A DNA stretch of 64,000 nucleotides from Oopsacas minuta (lineage: Eukaryota; Porifera; Hexactinellida; Lyssacinosida; Leucopsacidae): contig JAKMXF010000017.1 of NCBI GenBank assembly GCA_024704765.1, forward strand, positions 23,292 to 87,291, written 5' to 3'. Every line of letters starts with the position of its first letter. Positions within the stretch are counted from its first letter, which is position 1. Below are positions 20,182 to 32,856 of the stretch, piece after piece. The translations under genes and the position numbers were made by a program. The notes under the pieces were generated by a model. It did no database searches. It was not told where the DNA came from and worked only from the letters and a program-made list of their open reading frames with translations.

Positions 20182-23100
20182 TTACATGCAACTAACCAGA
20201 TTTGTCATTGTATTCATCCTTTCACTTCTCAACTTCTTAACAATATGGAATATATCAATAGTACCCTTATTTCTGCTATCCTTGATAGCTTTATAGACTG
20301 TATAGAGAACACAACTCTTGCCAGCTCCATCTTCACAGTGGATTATGATTGGGACATTTGGAGAATGTTGTCGGAATTCAAATATTGTTTGTAGCAGGAT
20401 AATGGTACATTCAAGATTTGGTTCTTCATTTTCATTCCAATTTGTTGCGATAATTTGGGTAAATGATCGACTACTGTTATCAATAGTATGATGAAGATTA
20501 ATAGTGTTACGAATGAATACAGACTTTTCGCTGTTTATACATGTCAGAACGAAAGGTTCGGCTTGTAGAGGTTTCCCTGGAGTAGGCCAGTATACTTTAC
20601 GGTTAGATTTATCTTGTTCGATTTGTCTAAGCTTCAACGGAGAAGAAAGCATTACCACCAAAATGGGTTCCATTTGGTAGATGAGTTGATAGAAATCTCG
20701 AAGAGTATCTGTGGTTGGATGAATTGTGATAATTATTTCTCCCAAATCTAGTGAAGTTGCGTTGATGTAGTCTCCTTCCCAGGGCGGGGAACTTAGTCCT
20801 ACTCTATTACTGTCAGATGGTAGGACATGTTTTACCGGATTTTTATCTTTGTTAATTTCTAGGAGAGCATCCTTACAGACTGGAATAAATCCTTTTTCGC
20901 ACTGATAGTTGAGTTCACTGAATTGTTGATAAAACAAGGATACATAGCCTTCATCTTCAGATTGCATGTATAATTTGTATGTGTTCATGAATTCTTTAGT
21001 ACTGACAGAAGTGCTCCCAAGCAAAATTTCCAACACACATAGATAAATGAATTTGTATTGAGCAAATGTTTGTACCATCTGTGGACGATATTCTCTCATT
21101 TCGTGGACGATTCTGTAAATACTAATTGGCTTTGTTTGTTGGATAGTAGATAAAAGATTGTATAATGTCAGGAATGTTCCTGTACGGCCTACACCAGCAG
21201 AACAATGTACCAAAATAGGAGCCTTTGTTTTGACCAAGCTTTCCTGAACATTGGTTACAAACAGCAATAATTCATCATAGAGTAGTGGGACATCATGATC
21301 AGGCCATGCGGTGAAATGAAAGTGTTTAATACATACTGTACCTCCAGGAAAGTGAACTTTCATGATCTTTATGGCATACCCGGTAAAAATATCTTCTTTC
21401 TCAAGAGTTATGTCATAAGGTTCAATGACTAACGTTGAACCTATACTCACAGGAAAATAGGTCTCGCATTTCCTGCGTCCGGACTCTACTAAGTTTGTAA
21501 CCATTACAATGTTTACGATTTCATTCTCAATTATCATCTGCCAGAAACTTTGGAGAGTGTTTTCCTTTGGTCCTTGTGCAGCAATGAATTTCTCTTTGAC
21601 ATACACTCCAGGAATGTGACTAGCATTTATGTAATCTGTTGCATCGTGATCAGTATGCTGCAAAATAACGCGATGTTTATCATATGGATAGATCAATTTG
21701 AAACGATTTTTTGTTTTGTTTTCTTCTGTTCTTGCTGTTGTGCACGGATACCTATGTTCTTTTCCACCCAAACTTTCATATTCTTCTTGTAGCAATGTTT
21801 CCCGCTTCCAAAGCGTATTCATATGAGTTTTGAATATATCTATAGGAATAGGTAGCATTCTTGGATCCATAACCTCTGACACTTCTTCGTAATTTATTGT
21901 TTCTGTAAAACTTTTTTGTTGTATATCTTCCCGTGGTTGACTCTCTGGAGTCTTTTCTTTTGGCAACAATTCGCCTAGTACCATGTATCCTTCATCAAGT
22001 CCTGCTGTAGTATCGTCTTCAATGCTATCATCTTCTATTCGTTTTAGTCTTATTGTACTTCTTTTGCTTCTTTTATCGTTTTGATTAAACTTTTTTGAAT
22101 CTCTTCTCTTATACATTATTAACCAGACAACGAAGATAACTATTATTATCAGCATCAGCATTGCTATAATTATGACAATTGGTGCTACTATGTAAACTAC
22201 TAACATACTATTTTCAATAGCAGGTACTGTTGGTATATCTACCTCAATATACACACTAGCTGTAATGTATTGTACTCCTGAAGCTGTTTCTCTTACCAAC
22301 ATGTAGATTCCTTCATTCTCTTCAGATAATACTGGAATATTGTATGGGAGGGTAGTTATGTTAGTTAGCTTGTTTTGATTGATAAAATGTATCATCAAGC
22401 ATTGACTACAGATGAAAGTAACATTCTCAGCATTTGATCGAATGGTTATTCGTTCTGGAGATGGAAACATTGGATTGTTAGCATCGCTAAAAGTATTGCT
22501 GTATCCTTCATAGCTGATTGTTAGAGTAGCAGTGTCTAAAATAATGGTAATTAATTTTGAGTTTGATCTTACCAATTGGTGACCACCTTTGTTAGCATTA
22601 GTTTAATAGCAAGGGTGATTTTTCAGGATATTTTGAAAAGTGAACTTTCGATGCTATATAGCGTATTCTCATACTAAATGGTGTTCAACGCCCGTTAGAC
22701 AAACCCTGTTAAATTATACGAATGATAAAAAAATTAGTGTTAGTACTTAATAATAATTGCATATTTGTGATATATCATATAAATCTGATCATACAATCGT
22801 ACGGATTTCTGAGAAGATATATTGGAGTTAGCAACTGTAATCACTTGATATGGATAAAACACTTTTCAAAGTTTGGAATTGAACCCTAAACAATACTGCA
22901 ATCGGAGATAAGGTACCCCTAATCTTTGAATGGAGTTGTACCTCATTGGTTCGAATTATTTAAACGAGCATGCTTCCTTCTCTACACTATTCGTTCCTTT
23001 ATATTCTTTTCTAATAATATTACAACACTTCATTTACTAATGGAATGCATTACCTTCTTCTTACAATTTTCAAGGGAGCTCACTCCAATTGTGCTCCCAT

Positions 23101-26100
23101 ATTATTCTTCCAGAGAATTGTATTCTAGATTGTGAGCATCCGTTTGTATTGAATTGGACTATTGTACACACCAAAAATGCTCAGAAATAGAAACTTAAAA
23201 TCATATATATATATCAACAGTAATATTTTGTTACCTCTTATAGCTATTTGAAGACTTCCTAACAGAGTTACAGGACTCATTCTATAGAAACAACTCAATG
23301 TCTGTACACCTGCTCCAACATCAGAGAATATTATACTCAAATCTATAGGATTTGTATACTCATTGCTATATTCTTGAGTATCACCATTAGATATTGTGTC
23401 TGTAGTCCAGCGTAACGAGCTGTCTGAAATATCAGATACAGAGTAGTATAGCATTGAAGTAGTAGATCCAACAGTGTAGTCAATCTGTTGTGATGGATTA
23501 TCAAGACTTGTTACTGAGACTACAAATTCACACATAGTTACTATAGGTGAATCTACACATCTTGAGAAATATTTGTTAACCAAACTTACTCAAATAACTG
23601 CTGTTTACAACATATACAGAGTATACACTATCTGTATTGATGATACAGCTATAATATCCATGTTGATTAGAACTAATATTCAAGCTACTGATCCCTGTAT
23701 CAGTAGATAATCTTGAGAGAGAAGTCTTATTAATTTCCTCGTTATCTATCAGAGATCTGTAGTACCACTCTACTCCATAAATTGGATTTGAAACAGTACA
23801 GCTTATCGTTATAGCATCTTCAGTAGGTGATAGTACTGATCCGTTCTGTATTATTCCTTCTGTCAATGTTGAGATGAAATTGGGAGTTGTATAACCTGAG
23901 AATTTTGGTTTATAGAATACCATATTACCCCCAAATAATAGCCTGAGCGATTATTCACTTCAAGCCCACTTGAAAGGTAAGTTTCGATGTTATAAACACG
24001 AATTTGATATAACCATAACTATGTGCTTGCATTATGTCCATTTATTCATGGATATCTAGATTCTAGAATAATGATATCCATTATTTATCCTAACAAACAG
24101 TAGATTGATCAAAATGTAGGGGAAATATTTTCAAATACCACCATACGTATAAGGGAACGGTGTTCCCCCTAAGTACACCCCTGACTTTAATCAGTTATTA
24201 TTATTTTGGAGCCTCAGGGGGATTATTCGAGGTAATTCGGTACGTAAATTATCCTTACATTACATATATCTTATATTTTGTAGGAAATTTGTGGTTCTGT
24301 AGTAGCAATTACAGGATACGTTGATAAAGGTCAGAAGAATAGGACCAGAAATATGTATGAATGGTTCTATAATTTTGAGGGTATTTAAATTTTTATATAG
24401 AGCTTGACTACAATATCTCTTATTTATATTTAAATTTACTTGCCGCGCGACAGCTTAGGGCCTCAGGTTAGCTTAAATATTAAACAGCTACATTTCTTGA
24501 TGCTTTCAGCCGCTACACGAGGGGATATATTCAGCCACGTGGGGGTTAATATTTATGGAAATTTTAATGTATATTATCCATGCTCCGTGCAAATTCCATT
24601 TAATGGACTTCTGTGGTCATTAAAAGGAATTACGGAGCATGGAATACTGGAATTCGTATTCCGTGAATTCGAGGTACGTTTTTCCGAATCTATTCTGTCG
24701 CATAGCGACCAATAACACTATAAAATTTTGCTGTTAATTAATACTTTAAGCTAACTTGGAGCACTAAGCTGTCGCGCAGCAACCTAGCAAGCGAAGCGCA
24801 CATATATTAAATGTGTTTTATAGTAAGATTTTTGATATTCTTTAGTGAGGAAATTTATTGGTCAACAAGAAAAATAAGATGAGTAACCAATATAAATACA
24901 CAGAAAATGATCTAGTGGTTAGTAAACACCCTCCACAAACCTGCACTGTTTTTGCAAGTTAGAAATCCTTAATATGCTGCCTATATATATTTCTAATACC
25001 TGTGATATAATTATGACTTCTCCTACAAATGAAATTATTCAATCTGTTAGCACAGTTAACATTCTTCCACTTTCCATCAGTCTTCATTACAACACAACTT
25101 CCTGAATTAAAGTCCTTAGGTGCATTTGATAAATAGTTTGTGTAGCTTACTTGTGTTCCATCAATCCAGTTAAAACTCTCATCTCCATTCTCATCATACA
25201 ATCCAATCCAGTATTTGCTGATTGTATCAGGGACAATAGTGTATAGGAAGTTATTCACTCGTTCTGAGGGAATACTAGTCAAGTCACCACCCCATACACT
25301 ACAAGTAGACTGAGCATCAAACCAACTGATCCCATCAGTATGCTCAAATGCTCTATAACAAGTCTCTTCATATATGAGATCACATCCATTAGAGGTAGCT
25401 ATTTTCAATAAAACATGGTTTACTGACAGTAAATATTTATAGATTTAATGAATTCATAACTACCAATTCAATATATCATAGAAAATTAACTTCCACGGAA
25501 TTAAAACGAATTGTTAAATTGGCGTGAATTCATTGTCATTGGCGTTTTCATGACATTAATTCCTGTACAGTTTATTTCGATCAGTTATAATTCCAATACA
25601 GTCCTAACATGAATTTGCAAAACCACAAACTAAATATTTGCCATCTGCAACTGGGTTGTGTTCGATAATTCCTTCTCCAATTCGCGTTAATTCATGGAGC
25701 ATTGATTTCCCATAATACATTTTGAGGTAGTTTCCAACTTGATTTAGCAAATTACAAACCATGTACATAATACAATAGTATAAGTCAAAGTATTCATATA
25801 TTCAATATTACTTACCTAACTTCTGACAATAGTAAGAGAATACAGCTGCATCACAATTTCTATCATGCCATCCATTTGACAATCCATTCAGTCTGTTGTA
25901 TCTAAAACTAACACAATCACTTTCTACTGTCTCTGCACGAGGATACACTTCTGATTCTGGAGATGTAGCAAATTGTCTGTAATTATTGTCGTTACCATCT
26001 ACCCATACAAATAGATTCGAGTTAGTATTAGCCTCATTAGTTCTGTCATTCAAACCTATCCAACTAGCAAAATATAAATTAATATCTGTTAGATAATACA

Positions 26101-29100
26101 ATAATGTATCTTCTTGTTGAGACTTGATTGTAGTGAGATTTCCTCCCCAACTGATACAGCTATCTTGAGCTGCTGTCCAAGATATTTTAGGAAAAGTAGT
26201 GAATATTGCAAATGTAGAATCATCATATGTAAGATTCCTCATCACGTCTAATTCTATAACAGAATATAATTAAAGATCATTCTAACAGGGAAATTTGGTT
26301 GTGCAAACAAATATCCAAACAACATAATTGCTGCTGGAATAATAAATGCAGCAATCTAGCTAGGTTTGCTGAATGATTTGTAAATAGCTAAATTAGTTGC
26401 TGATTAGAGACCTGCCACGCTTTAATTGGTCTGGCATAGTAATATCTGGTGTCTCTATTATTCATACATGTACAATACTTACATCAATACTGTACACAAC
26501 TACACATAATTACCTGTAATATCATTTGAGTCTCTTTTACAAATAAAATCATTCATATTATCACAGTCATAATTATTCCATTTTCCATCAGTCTCCATTG
26601 CAATACAACTCATTGAATTAAAGTTATTAGGCGCATTTGATACATAGTTTGTGTAGCTTACTTGTGTTCCATCAATCCAGTTAAAACTCTCATCTCCATT
26701 GTCATCATACAATCCAATCCAGTATTTATTAGTTGTATCAAGGACAATAGTGTATAGGAAGTTATTCATTCGTTCTGATGGAACACTAGTCAAATCACCA
26801 CCCCATACACTACAAGTAGACTGAGCATCAAACCAACTGATTCCATCATCAGATTCTTCAAACACTTGATAACAAAATCCTTCATATATTATATCACATC
26901 CATTGGAAGTAGCTGGAAGATGGAGTAAAATTATATGTATATCATATTAGATTTCTAGAAAAGGATGATTGTTAGCATTTTTATTCAAATTTATTTTCTG
27001 TAATAGGTACCACATTATAATTACATTAGGGGCGGTTCAAACGTTAAGTAATGTAAATTCCATAAATATTTACCTCCCAATCCTGTGTCACGCTTTTTTA
27101 CCGTTTTGTTATGCAAAAAGAATGGGGATGTCACATTTCGCATACCACCCCCTCCCCTTGTAGCGCTAGGTAAAGTGGAACCTGGAGCACGCTCCATTTT
27201 TTAAGGAGGGAACACACTGGCACTCGTTCCTATTTAATTGCAAACAATTTACAAATTTCATCTGGCATTCTGCATAAAATTCAAGTATTTTTGCTATAAA
27301 AAGTGAATGAAGGGACACTTTTGTATAAATCACAAATTATTGAAATGGTTTGAAGTTGCATAAACAGTAATTTCTCGAATATTAAATTCCTGATCACTTA
27401 AAATGCAAATCTAATGTAAATCTAAAAGAAGGAATTGGAGCCCAATTGGAGTACGCTCCAAATTTGAGCAACAGTTAATACTCTACTAGTTTTGGAATGG
27501 TTTACTATCAATTCTACTCACCAAACTTCTGACAATAGTAAGAGAATACAGCTGCATCACAATTTCTATCATGCCATCCATTTGACAATCCATTCAGTCT
27601 GTTGTATCTAAAACTAACACAATCACTTTCTTCTGTCTCTGCACGAGGATATACCTCTGATTCTGGAGATGTAGCAAATTGTCTGTAATTATTGTCGTTA
27701 CCATCTACCCATACAAATAGATTCGAGTTAGTATTAGCCTCATTAGTTCTGTCATTCAAACCTATCCAACTAGCAAAATATGGATCTATATCTGTTAGAT
27801 AATACAATAATGTATCTTCTTGTTGAGATTTGATTGTAGTGAGATTTCCTCCCCAACTGATACAGCTATCTTGAGCTGCTGTCCAAGATATTTTAGGAAA
27901 AGTAGTGAATATTGCAAATGTAGAATCATCATATGTAAGTTCTCTCAAAAGACCATAAACTATGATAGACGGATAAGTAGAAAATATCGAATTTGTGTGT
28001 AATTTGTAGTTGAAAACATGGAATACATTATTGACTATCCTCTTAGGTAGTGTTTGCAATCCCCAAGTGTATTTTCTAATCCTGAGATTAAGGATTGATT
28101 CGATGCTCAGTCCCGGGGATATTGCACTAAATACTATATGCTTACACTAGTATAATTAAATCAATTGCAAAAATCTAATTTAATCTATACGCGCCTTTGG
28201 CTCGTCGCTTTGCGATGAACTCGGCGCATTGCGCCTCGAGATTTCCATTATTCTCCAAATTGACGGCCCCTTTGAGTATTATAATATAGATATATATATA
28301 TAGAACAATGTAATTCACAAATATACGTATATAGCATAATATTATTGAATTATTTTGTAAGATCAACACCCTTCGTTGCCGTTGAGAGAAAGTATCTATG
28401 TAAATTTTGAGATTTTGTAAATTTGTTTCCTTTATATTCATAAAAAATAAATTTACATATAAGAACCTTGAAAATTCGAAATTCGGATTTCAGCGTTAGT
28501 TACCCCTGTGTAGCCGTTTAGAACAAGCCTATTCATAAAAACAACAATATTTTACATATCAACGGACAAACAAATAGCCAAACAACAATTGAGATTTAGT
28601 AATATAGATGCCGTTTACAATATCATATTTGGACACAGCATACTCGATTACCCCAATATGGTCGTTGAAAGTATGATTCTACCTCATTTTTGAAAATTGT
28701 TTACTTTATGTACCTGAAAGTAAACAAATATTCACAAAATGTTGTTTACAATATCATATTAGCACTCAGCATACACGATTACCTCAGCATAACCATTGAA
28801 AACATGTTTCTACACCAATTTTTTGTATTGAATTCCGGGATCCAATCCAAAAGAAACTGTATCTGGATCCCGGAATACCGGAATTGCAAACACTATTCTT
28901 ATGAGTCGCTCAACGTTACTTAACGCAAAACTCACCAAAATTTGACCTCAGTATTACGCTTTTCGCAATACGAAATGAATGGGACTGTCACGCTATTTAC
29001 ACTACCCTTCTAGGTAAGGTTTGACGTTTCAATAAGTATTCAGAGATACTCAGAATTTCATAATCTAAAACTATATTTTGCATTCTCTTATTCTGTTCTA

Positions 29101-30638
29101 TGCAGCTATTGTAAAAGGTACATATCTAACCACTTCACTTATGCGCGCCGTGTCGTAAGCTTTCGTCCTGTTTCCCTTAGTAAGGACCGTAATTTAGCCT
29201 GTAAATCTGACACTAAAAGCTCAAGGTAAACTCAGGGTAGACCTATGGTGCCGCTCGGACCTTTCCTTGTCACATGGTGGGTTATGACGCCTATAACTCC
29301 ACTTGACACTCTGGACGAAGAATAAACAAATACATTACAGGTGAAAATAATGAGTAAAGACTCTTTTTGAATAGCTGTTTGTTGCAAGAAATTATAATGA
29401 CGAAATTTCCGAATATTATCTGAGACAACATTTTCATGCGACAGAATTTCGTAAAAAACTTTCTGCCATTATTTGAAAAGCTAGAAATTAAGTTCTTGAT
29501 AGAAATACCTGCAATGAAATTTGAGTTCCTCCTGCATATATAATTGTTGATATCATCACCACAGTCATAATTATTCCATTTTCCATCAGTTTCCATTGTA
29601 ATACAACTCATTGAGTTAAAGTCATTAGGTGCATTTGATACATAGTTTGTGTATCTTACTTGTGTTCCATCAATCCAGTTAAAACTCTCATCTCCATTGT
29701 CATCATACAATCCAATCCAGTATTTACTAGTTGGATCAGGGACAATAGTGTACAGGAAGTTATTCACTCGCTTTAAGGGCACACTAGTCAAGTCACCACC
29801 CCATACACTACAAGTAGACTGAGCATCATACCAGCTGATTCCTTCAGATGCTGTAAATATTTGATAGCAGAAGTTTTCATATATTAAATCACATCCATTT
29901 GAGATTCCTATAGAATAGTAATTATAGTTAATGCATGAAGTGTTATACATTGTAATGAGAGTCCCAGATGATGGCTGGTAGTTTATTGAATAGGTATTCT
30001 GTATATTGTATATTGAAGTTATTAAGAATTCAATTTACCTGGTCTTTGACAGAAGTAGGAAAATACAGTTGAGCCATCACCACAATGTCTATCATGCCAC
30101 CCATTCGATAATCCTTGTCCTCTTCTGTATCTAAAACTAACACAATCAGAATTGTCATTAGTAGCACGAGGATATGCTTCTTCTTCTGGAGCTGTAGCAA
30201 ATTGTCTGTAGGTACTATCACTACCATCTTCCCACCTAAAACTATTCGCGTCAGTACCAGCTTCATTCCCCATTCCTCTATCATTCAAACCTATCCAACT
30301 AGCAAAATATTCATTAATATTTGTTAGATAATAGAATAATGTATCTTCTTGTTTAGACTTGATTGTAGCGAGATTTCCTCCCCAGTTCTTACAAACATCT
30401 CTAGCATCTGTCCATGATATATGAGTATCATTTGAACCTACTATTGTAGTGAAGATTGCAAAAGTAGAGTTGTTGAATGTTATTTCTCTGACTGGATCTT
30501 GTGCTAATAATATTTTTTAGTTATCAAACATTCATGAACACATACATACGGTTCAAGTTTTAATATACCTGTTTGTATCTGAATGAAAGAACATATGATT
30601 ACACAGATTATTCTCACTGCGTATAACCAAGTTTTCAT
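20182..30638 (-). CDS. Receptor gene B: 6x C-type lectin, Ig-like, receptor tyrosine phosphatase with D1 and D2
   Basis: Whole gene span, ten exons on the minus strand: 30638-30569 (signal peptide), 30503-30039, 29907-29509, 27959-27522, 26912-26514, 26253-25816, 25398-25000 (lectin domains), 23895-23590 and 23540-23235 (Ig-like), 22535-20197 (third Ig-like segment, membrane helix, tandem phosphatase). All junctions are GT-AG and phase 1, and the exons sum to 1853 codons. The product is a type I receptor that should dephosphorylate phosphotyrosine in the cytoplasm in response to, or controlled by, lectin-domain ligands. D1 has every catalytic element; D2 is dead, as is usual in tandem-domain receptor phosphatases. 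Lectin-bearing receptor phosphatases are not a vertebrate architecture. Ligand unknown. Confidence 0.85.
20197..22535 (-). CDS. Gene B exon 10: third Ig-like segment, membrane helix, phosphatase D1 and D2
   Basis: After the Ig-like segment (VTFICSQC, GIYMLVRE) comes a helix (IIAMLMLIIIVIFVVWLIM), a KRRDSKK stop-transfer and a linker with DEGYMVLGEL. D1 is complete: KNRFKLIYPYD, DYINAS, FIAAQGP, WPD loop TAWPDHDVP (Asp codon 21300-21298), signature VHCSAGVGRTG (Cys codon 21204-21202) and QMVQTFAQY. D2 has DYINATS and WPTPGKP, but the signature reads HCEDGAGKS (Cys 20337-20335, Lys 20319-20317 in place of Arg) and the WPD loop reads NWNEN, so it should not turn over substrate. Without splicing at CTG|GTTAGT the frame ends at a stop at 20182, before the last helix of D2; a further exon is expected. 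Confidence 0.85.
23235..23540 (-). CDS. Gene B exon 9: Ig/fibronectin-like segment
   Basis: 306-nt phase 1-1 exon with CEFVVSVTSLDNPSQQ and SCFYRMSPV. Same length as gene A exon 9, one residue different in the compared part. Confidence 0.75.
23590..23895 (-). CDS. Gene B exon 8: Ig-like domain 1
   Basis: 306-nt phase 1-1 exon with TISCTVSN, VEWYYRS and GYYSCIIN. Donor TTGA|GTAAGT is followed by a 49-nt intron, one of the shortest in the gene. Confidence 0.8.
24284..24380 (+). other. Exon-like plus-strand stretch in gene B intron (tentative)
   Basis: After acceptor-like ...attttgtag, 32 open codons translate to a plausible peptide (contains ITGYVDKGQKN and MYEWFYNF) before GAGG|GTATTT. Antisense to gene B; nothing recognised. 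Could be chance. Confidence 0.15.
24443..24780. mobile_element. MITE with 37-bp inverted ends in gene B intron 7
   Basis: The left end GCGCGACAGCTTAGGGCCTCAGGTTAGCTTAAA matches, inverted, the right end TTTAAGCTAACTTGGAGCACTAAGCTGTCGCGC. The interior has a second inverted pair (ccatgctccgt / acggagcatgg). It is absent from gene A, so the insertion followed the duplication. An open frame across it is not a gene. Confidence 0.75.
25000..25398 (-). CDS. Gene B exon 7: C-type lectin domain 6
   Basis: 399-nt phase 1-1 exon of the NGCDL type with CYRAFEHTDGISW, WIGLYDENGDESFNW, APK tripeptide and KWKNVNCA. Gene A differs mainly in one short patch (NICTIWGG against STCSVWGG), which looks like a small conversion tract. 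Confidence 0.85.
25816..26253 (-). CDS. Gene B exon 6: C-type lectin domain 5
   Basis: 438-nt phase 1-1 exon of the LTYDDSTFAIF type with GGNLTTIKS, SWIGLNDR, WVDGNDNNYRQF and GWHDRNC. Differs from gene A exon 6 by about one residue in the 145 compared. Confidence 0.85.
26514..26912 (-). CDS. Gene B exon 5: C-type lectin domain 4
   Basis: 399-nt phase 1-1 exon of the NGCD type with FCYQVFEESDDGISW, WIGLYDDNGDESFNW and KWNNYDC. Nearly identical to gene A exon 5. Confidence 0.85.
27522..27959 (-). CDS. Gene B exon 4: C-type lectin domain 3
   Basis: 438-nt phase 1-1 exon of the LTYDDSTFAIF type with SWIGLNDR and GWHDRNC; donor TTTG|GTGAGT. The upstream intron is 1.5 kb here against 246 nt in gene A, because of repeats around 28.1-28.9 kb. 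Confidence 0.85.
28170..28920. repeat. Repeat-rich intron segment
   Basis: Contains two degenerate copies of the dispersed family (at about 28540-28690 and 28690-28830, with aatatcatat and cagcata-c-cgattacc phrases) and a short GC-richer piece near 28190-28250 resembling 8030-8080 on the other strand. It explains the longer intron 3 of gene B. Confidence 0.5.
29509..29907 (-). CDS. Gene B exon 3: C-type lectin domain 2
   Basis: 399-nt phase 1-1 exon of the NGCDL type: extra N-terminal cysteines, WIGLYDDNGDESFNW, APN tripeptide, KWNNYDCG. The preceding 131-nt intron has exactly the length of its counterpart in gene A. Confidence 0.85.
30039..30503 (-). CDS. Gene B exon 2: C-type lectin domain 1
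   Basis: 465-nt phase 1-1 exon. Same motifs as gene A exon 2 (GGNLATIKS, WIGLNDRG, GWHDRHC) with only a few changes. The first third has no Met but stays open back to the acceptor ...attattag. Confidence 0.85.
30569..30638 (-). CDS. Gene B exon 1: signal peptide
   Basis: 70-nt exon from ATG 30638-30636 to donor G|GTATAT. It encodes a signal peptide with core AVRIICVIICSFI and ends IQIQT, matching gene A exon 1 in length, phase and ending. It is followed by a 65-nt intron. Confidence 0.75.
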
Positions 30639-31704
30639 GTCGAATTCAACCTTAGTTTCCAATGAATATAATAAATAACCCTAACACTCTAGGAATACTT
30701 TATAGGTTGTTATTTTTATAGGAATTTTTATGAAAGAAATTTGATATACTTTTGTAAGGTAATCTGCACATTATATCGTACTTGTCTGTCAGTTTATGTA
30801 ATCCCTAATATGCTAGTACATAGAATGACACAAATTGGATATTAATAATTGGCCGCTTGAATTGTGTAATATTACTTCTGCATTTTATCACTAATATTAA
30901 GATGATTATAAACTTACGTATAGATTCTCGTAATGTATATTGTAATGCTATTATTATGTCTAAAGGAATAAGAAATACGTTAGATATATATCGGATAATT
31001 TAATTAATTTATCCTATGTCTGAATCAACTGTAATAATCATTAGTGTAGATGGGAGCAACACTAACTCTTAGGAGAAAAAATAAATTTCCAATTCGGCAA
31101 ATTAGTGAGGAAGGATTAGAAATTTCCGATAATTAAAGAAGTTTCAAGAAGTTCCTACTACATAGTGCATGCTTGATCTGCCAACAGATACAAATGTTGT
31201 AAATTCAGTGCTTGAATAGCTTCAATTAATTCTATAACGTTAGGAATTTCAGTAACTTGTAAGTATAAATATTTTGAATGATAGTAATCTCGTTCAGTAA
31301 CTTTCTTTCTATGGACCTTCACTATCGTATGTATGAGATCCTTTTGTTTTGGTCAATACATGGTAATTATTTGAATTTTTAGTACAGCTCCTATAGGGAG
31401 ATACCCTAATGGCATGAACGATGTGCGACGTCCATACGTCCGTCCACGCGACCGCGCGAAATCCTGCATCCAATTAACATGAGAATTGTCATCCATATAC
31501 ATTTTGGTTAGAAGATTTGTACCTCGTGGTATGAACTATTTTTGTGTACTTCATGTACACTGTAATTACAGTTCATAAATAAAATTCATTACACCATAAA
31601 ATACATATTGAGTATAGTACTACTCATGGACATAACAAAACAATTTATCTATCCTCTCAGATACCAAACGCAGTTTCTATTATATCCAACAAATGGAAAC
31701 GTAA
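30639..31704. other. Promoter region of gene B and intergenic DNA
   Basis: About 1.1 kb between the divergent 5' end of gene B and the 3' end of the next minus-strand gene. Contains the second copy of the tacagctcctataggg repeat at 31370-31425 followed by a CpG-rich patch (31424-31462). No gene is seen. Confidence 0.4.
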
Positions 31705-32856
31705 TCAAGAATGAGATTGAGACCTAAAGTCTTGAATAAAGGGAGGTCTTTGTTGATAATTCCTGTTTGAAACATCGAAGGTAGTCCTGTAATCTTCCAT
31801 TAATGGCTGAATTAACCTTTCGTTTATATTTTTGTATTTATTCCTCTTCCCTATTACCTTTACTATTATTCCAATGCAAACAAGTAAGTATGCCAAAGAA
31901 AGTAACAAGACAAACGCGACCATCAGAATCATTTGAACCATTCCATTGATACTGTACATAGAAAATATGACAGTTTCGTATTCATTGGGTAAATGTATTT
32001 TCGGGAATAGACCAAATGAGACAGAATTGATGAAGTTTGGATAGAATAATACTATTACCATTCCTGATTGAAGGAAAATTGTAAAGAAATTTGATAGTAA
32101 TATTAGAAAGCAGAATACTGTGAAACATTGTGTGTATAGAAACTGTGTGGCAATCCTGCGCTGTATTTTGTAATCAATTAGTGTTGAGTGCCAACGAGCT
32201 TCCTCACTTCTACCTTTCAATAAGCGATAGAAACTTCGAGTACACGAGATATAGATGAAGAAATCCACCAGACCGATAGGTAAATAAAATATCTGTAGCT
32301 GATATACTGACTCGTTAATACACGACAACAGTAGTAAGATGATTAATCGGACAGAAATACAAATACTGTAACATTTTATCCATTTTGTATATGGAATGTT
32401 GAGATATGCTCTCCTCAGGACAATTAAGAATAAGCATCCAATCGCTGGTAGGATACTAACTGAAATGATAAATATATTGTATGCAGCAATTTCGATTTGA
32501 TTAATGGGCTGGTAGGTTTTGGAATTAGAGAGAATTTTCACGTTTATCGATCTATTGCCATATAATATTATGTCCAAGTTTATACCAATAATATGAATCC
32601 CCGCGAATAAATTGCTTGCCATTTCTACTCCAGATATAATCAGTAGGAAAGTAAATATCATTGATTCTATCTTGAGGTTCTGTTTCACTTTAGAGAGGTC
32701 AATATTAAAAATTGTAGTTAAAGGAACATTTCTAATTTCTTTCTGGACTTTAAATCGTCGATAGGCTAAGTAACTGATGACAAATGACATCATGATAATA
32801 TGCGGCAGCATGAAGAGAGGGCTTAGTAGATCGATTATACGGAGAGATTTAGCCAT
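31705..32856 (-). CDS. Orphan multi-pass membrane protein
   Basis: Intronless 383-residue protein with about seven or eight hydrophobic helices: near residues 10-30, 64-86, 120-145, 166-182, 190-206, 235-262 and 305-335, with a short Ser/Arg/Gln-rich cytoplasmic tail. The overall shape is receptor-like or transporter-like, but I recognise no family motif; no DRY, NPxxY or similar signature is visible. An inverted, internally deleted copy lies 0.7 kb upstream at 33522-33985, whose shared parts keep the same reading frame for long stretches, supporting that this is a real gene. Confidence 0.7.
   Translation of the reverse strand: MAKSLRIIDLLSPLFMLPHIIMMSFVISYLAYRRFKVQKEIRNVPLTTIFNIDLSKVKQNLKIESMIFTFLLIISGVEMASNLFAGIHIIGINLDIILYGNRSINVKILSNSKTYQPINQIEIAAYNIFIISVSILPAIGCLFLIVLRRAYLNIPYTKWIKCYSICISVRLIILLLLSCINESVYQLQIFYLPIGLVDFFIYISCTRSFYRLLKGRSEEARWHSTLIDYKIQRRIATQFLYTQCFTVFCFLILLSNFFTIFLQSGMVIVLFYPNFINSVSFGLFPKIHLPNEYETVIFSMYSINGMVQMILMVAFVLLLSLAYLLVCIGIIVKVIGKRNKYKNINERLIQPLMEDYRTTFDVSNRNYQQRPPFIQDFRSQSHS

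Noticed and set aside
24440-24715. 91-codon plus-strand frame in gene B intron 7
   Set aside because: It lies wholly inside a MITE with 37-bp inverted ends.
12279-30503. Canonical mannose- or galactose-binding lectins
   Set aside because: No EPN or QPD tripeptide is present; APN or APK replaces it in one exon type and neither is clear in the other, so sugar specificity cannot be assigned.
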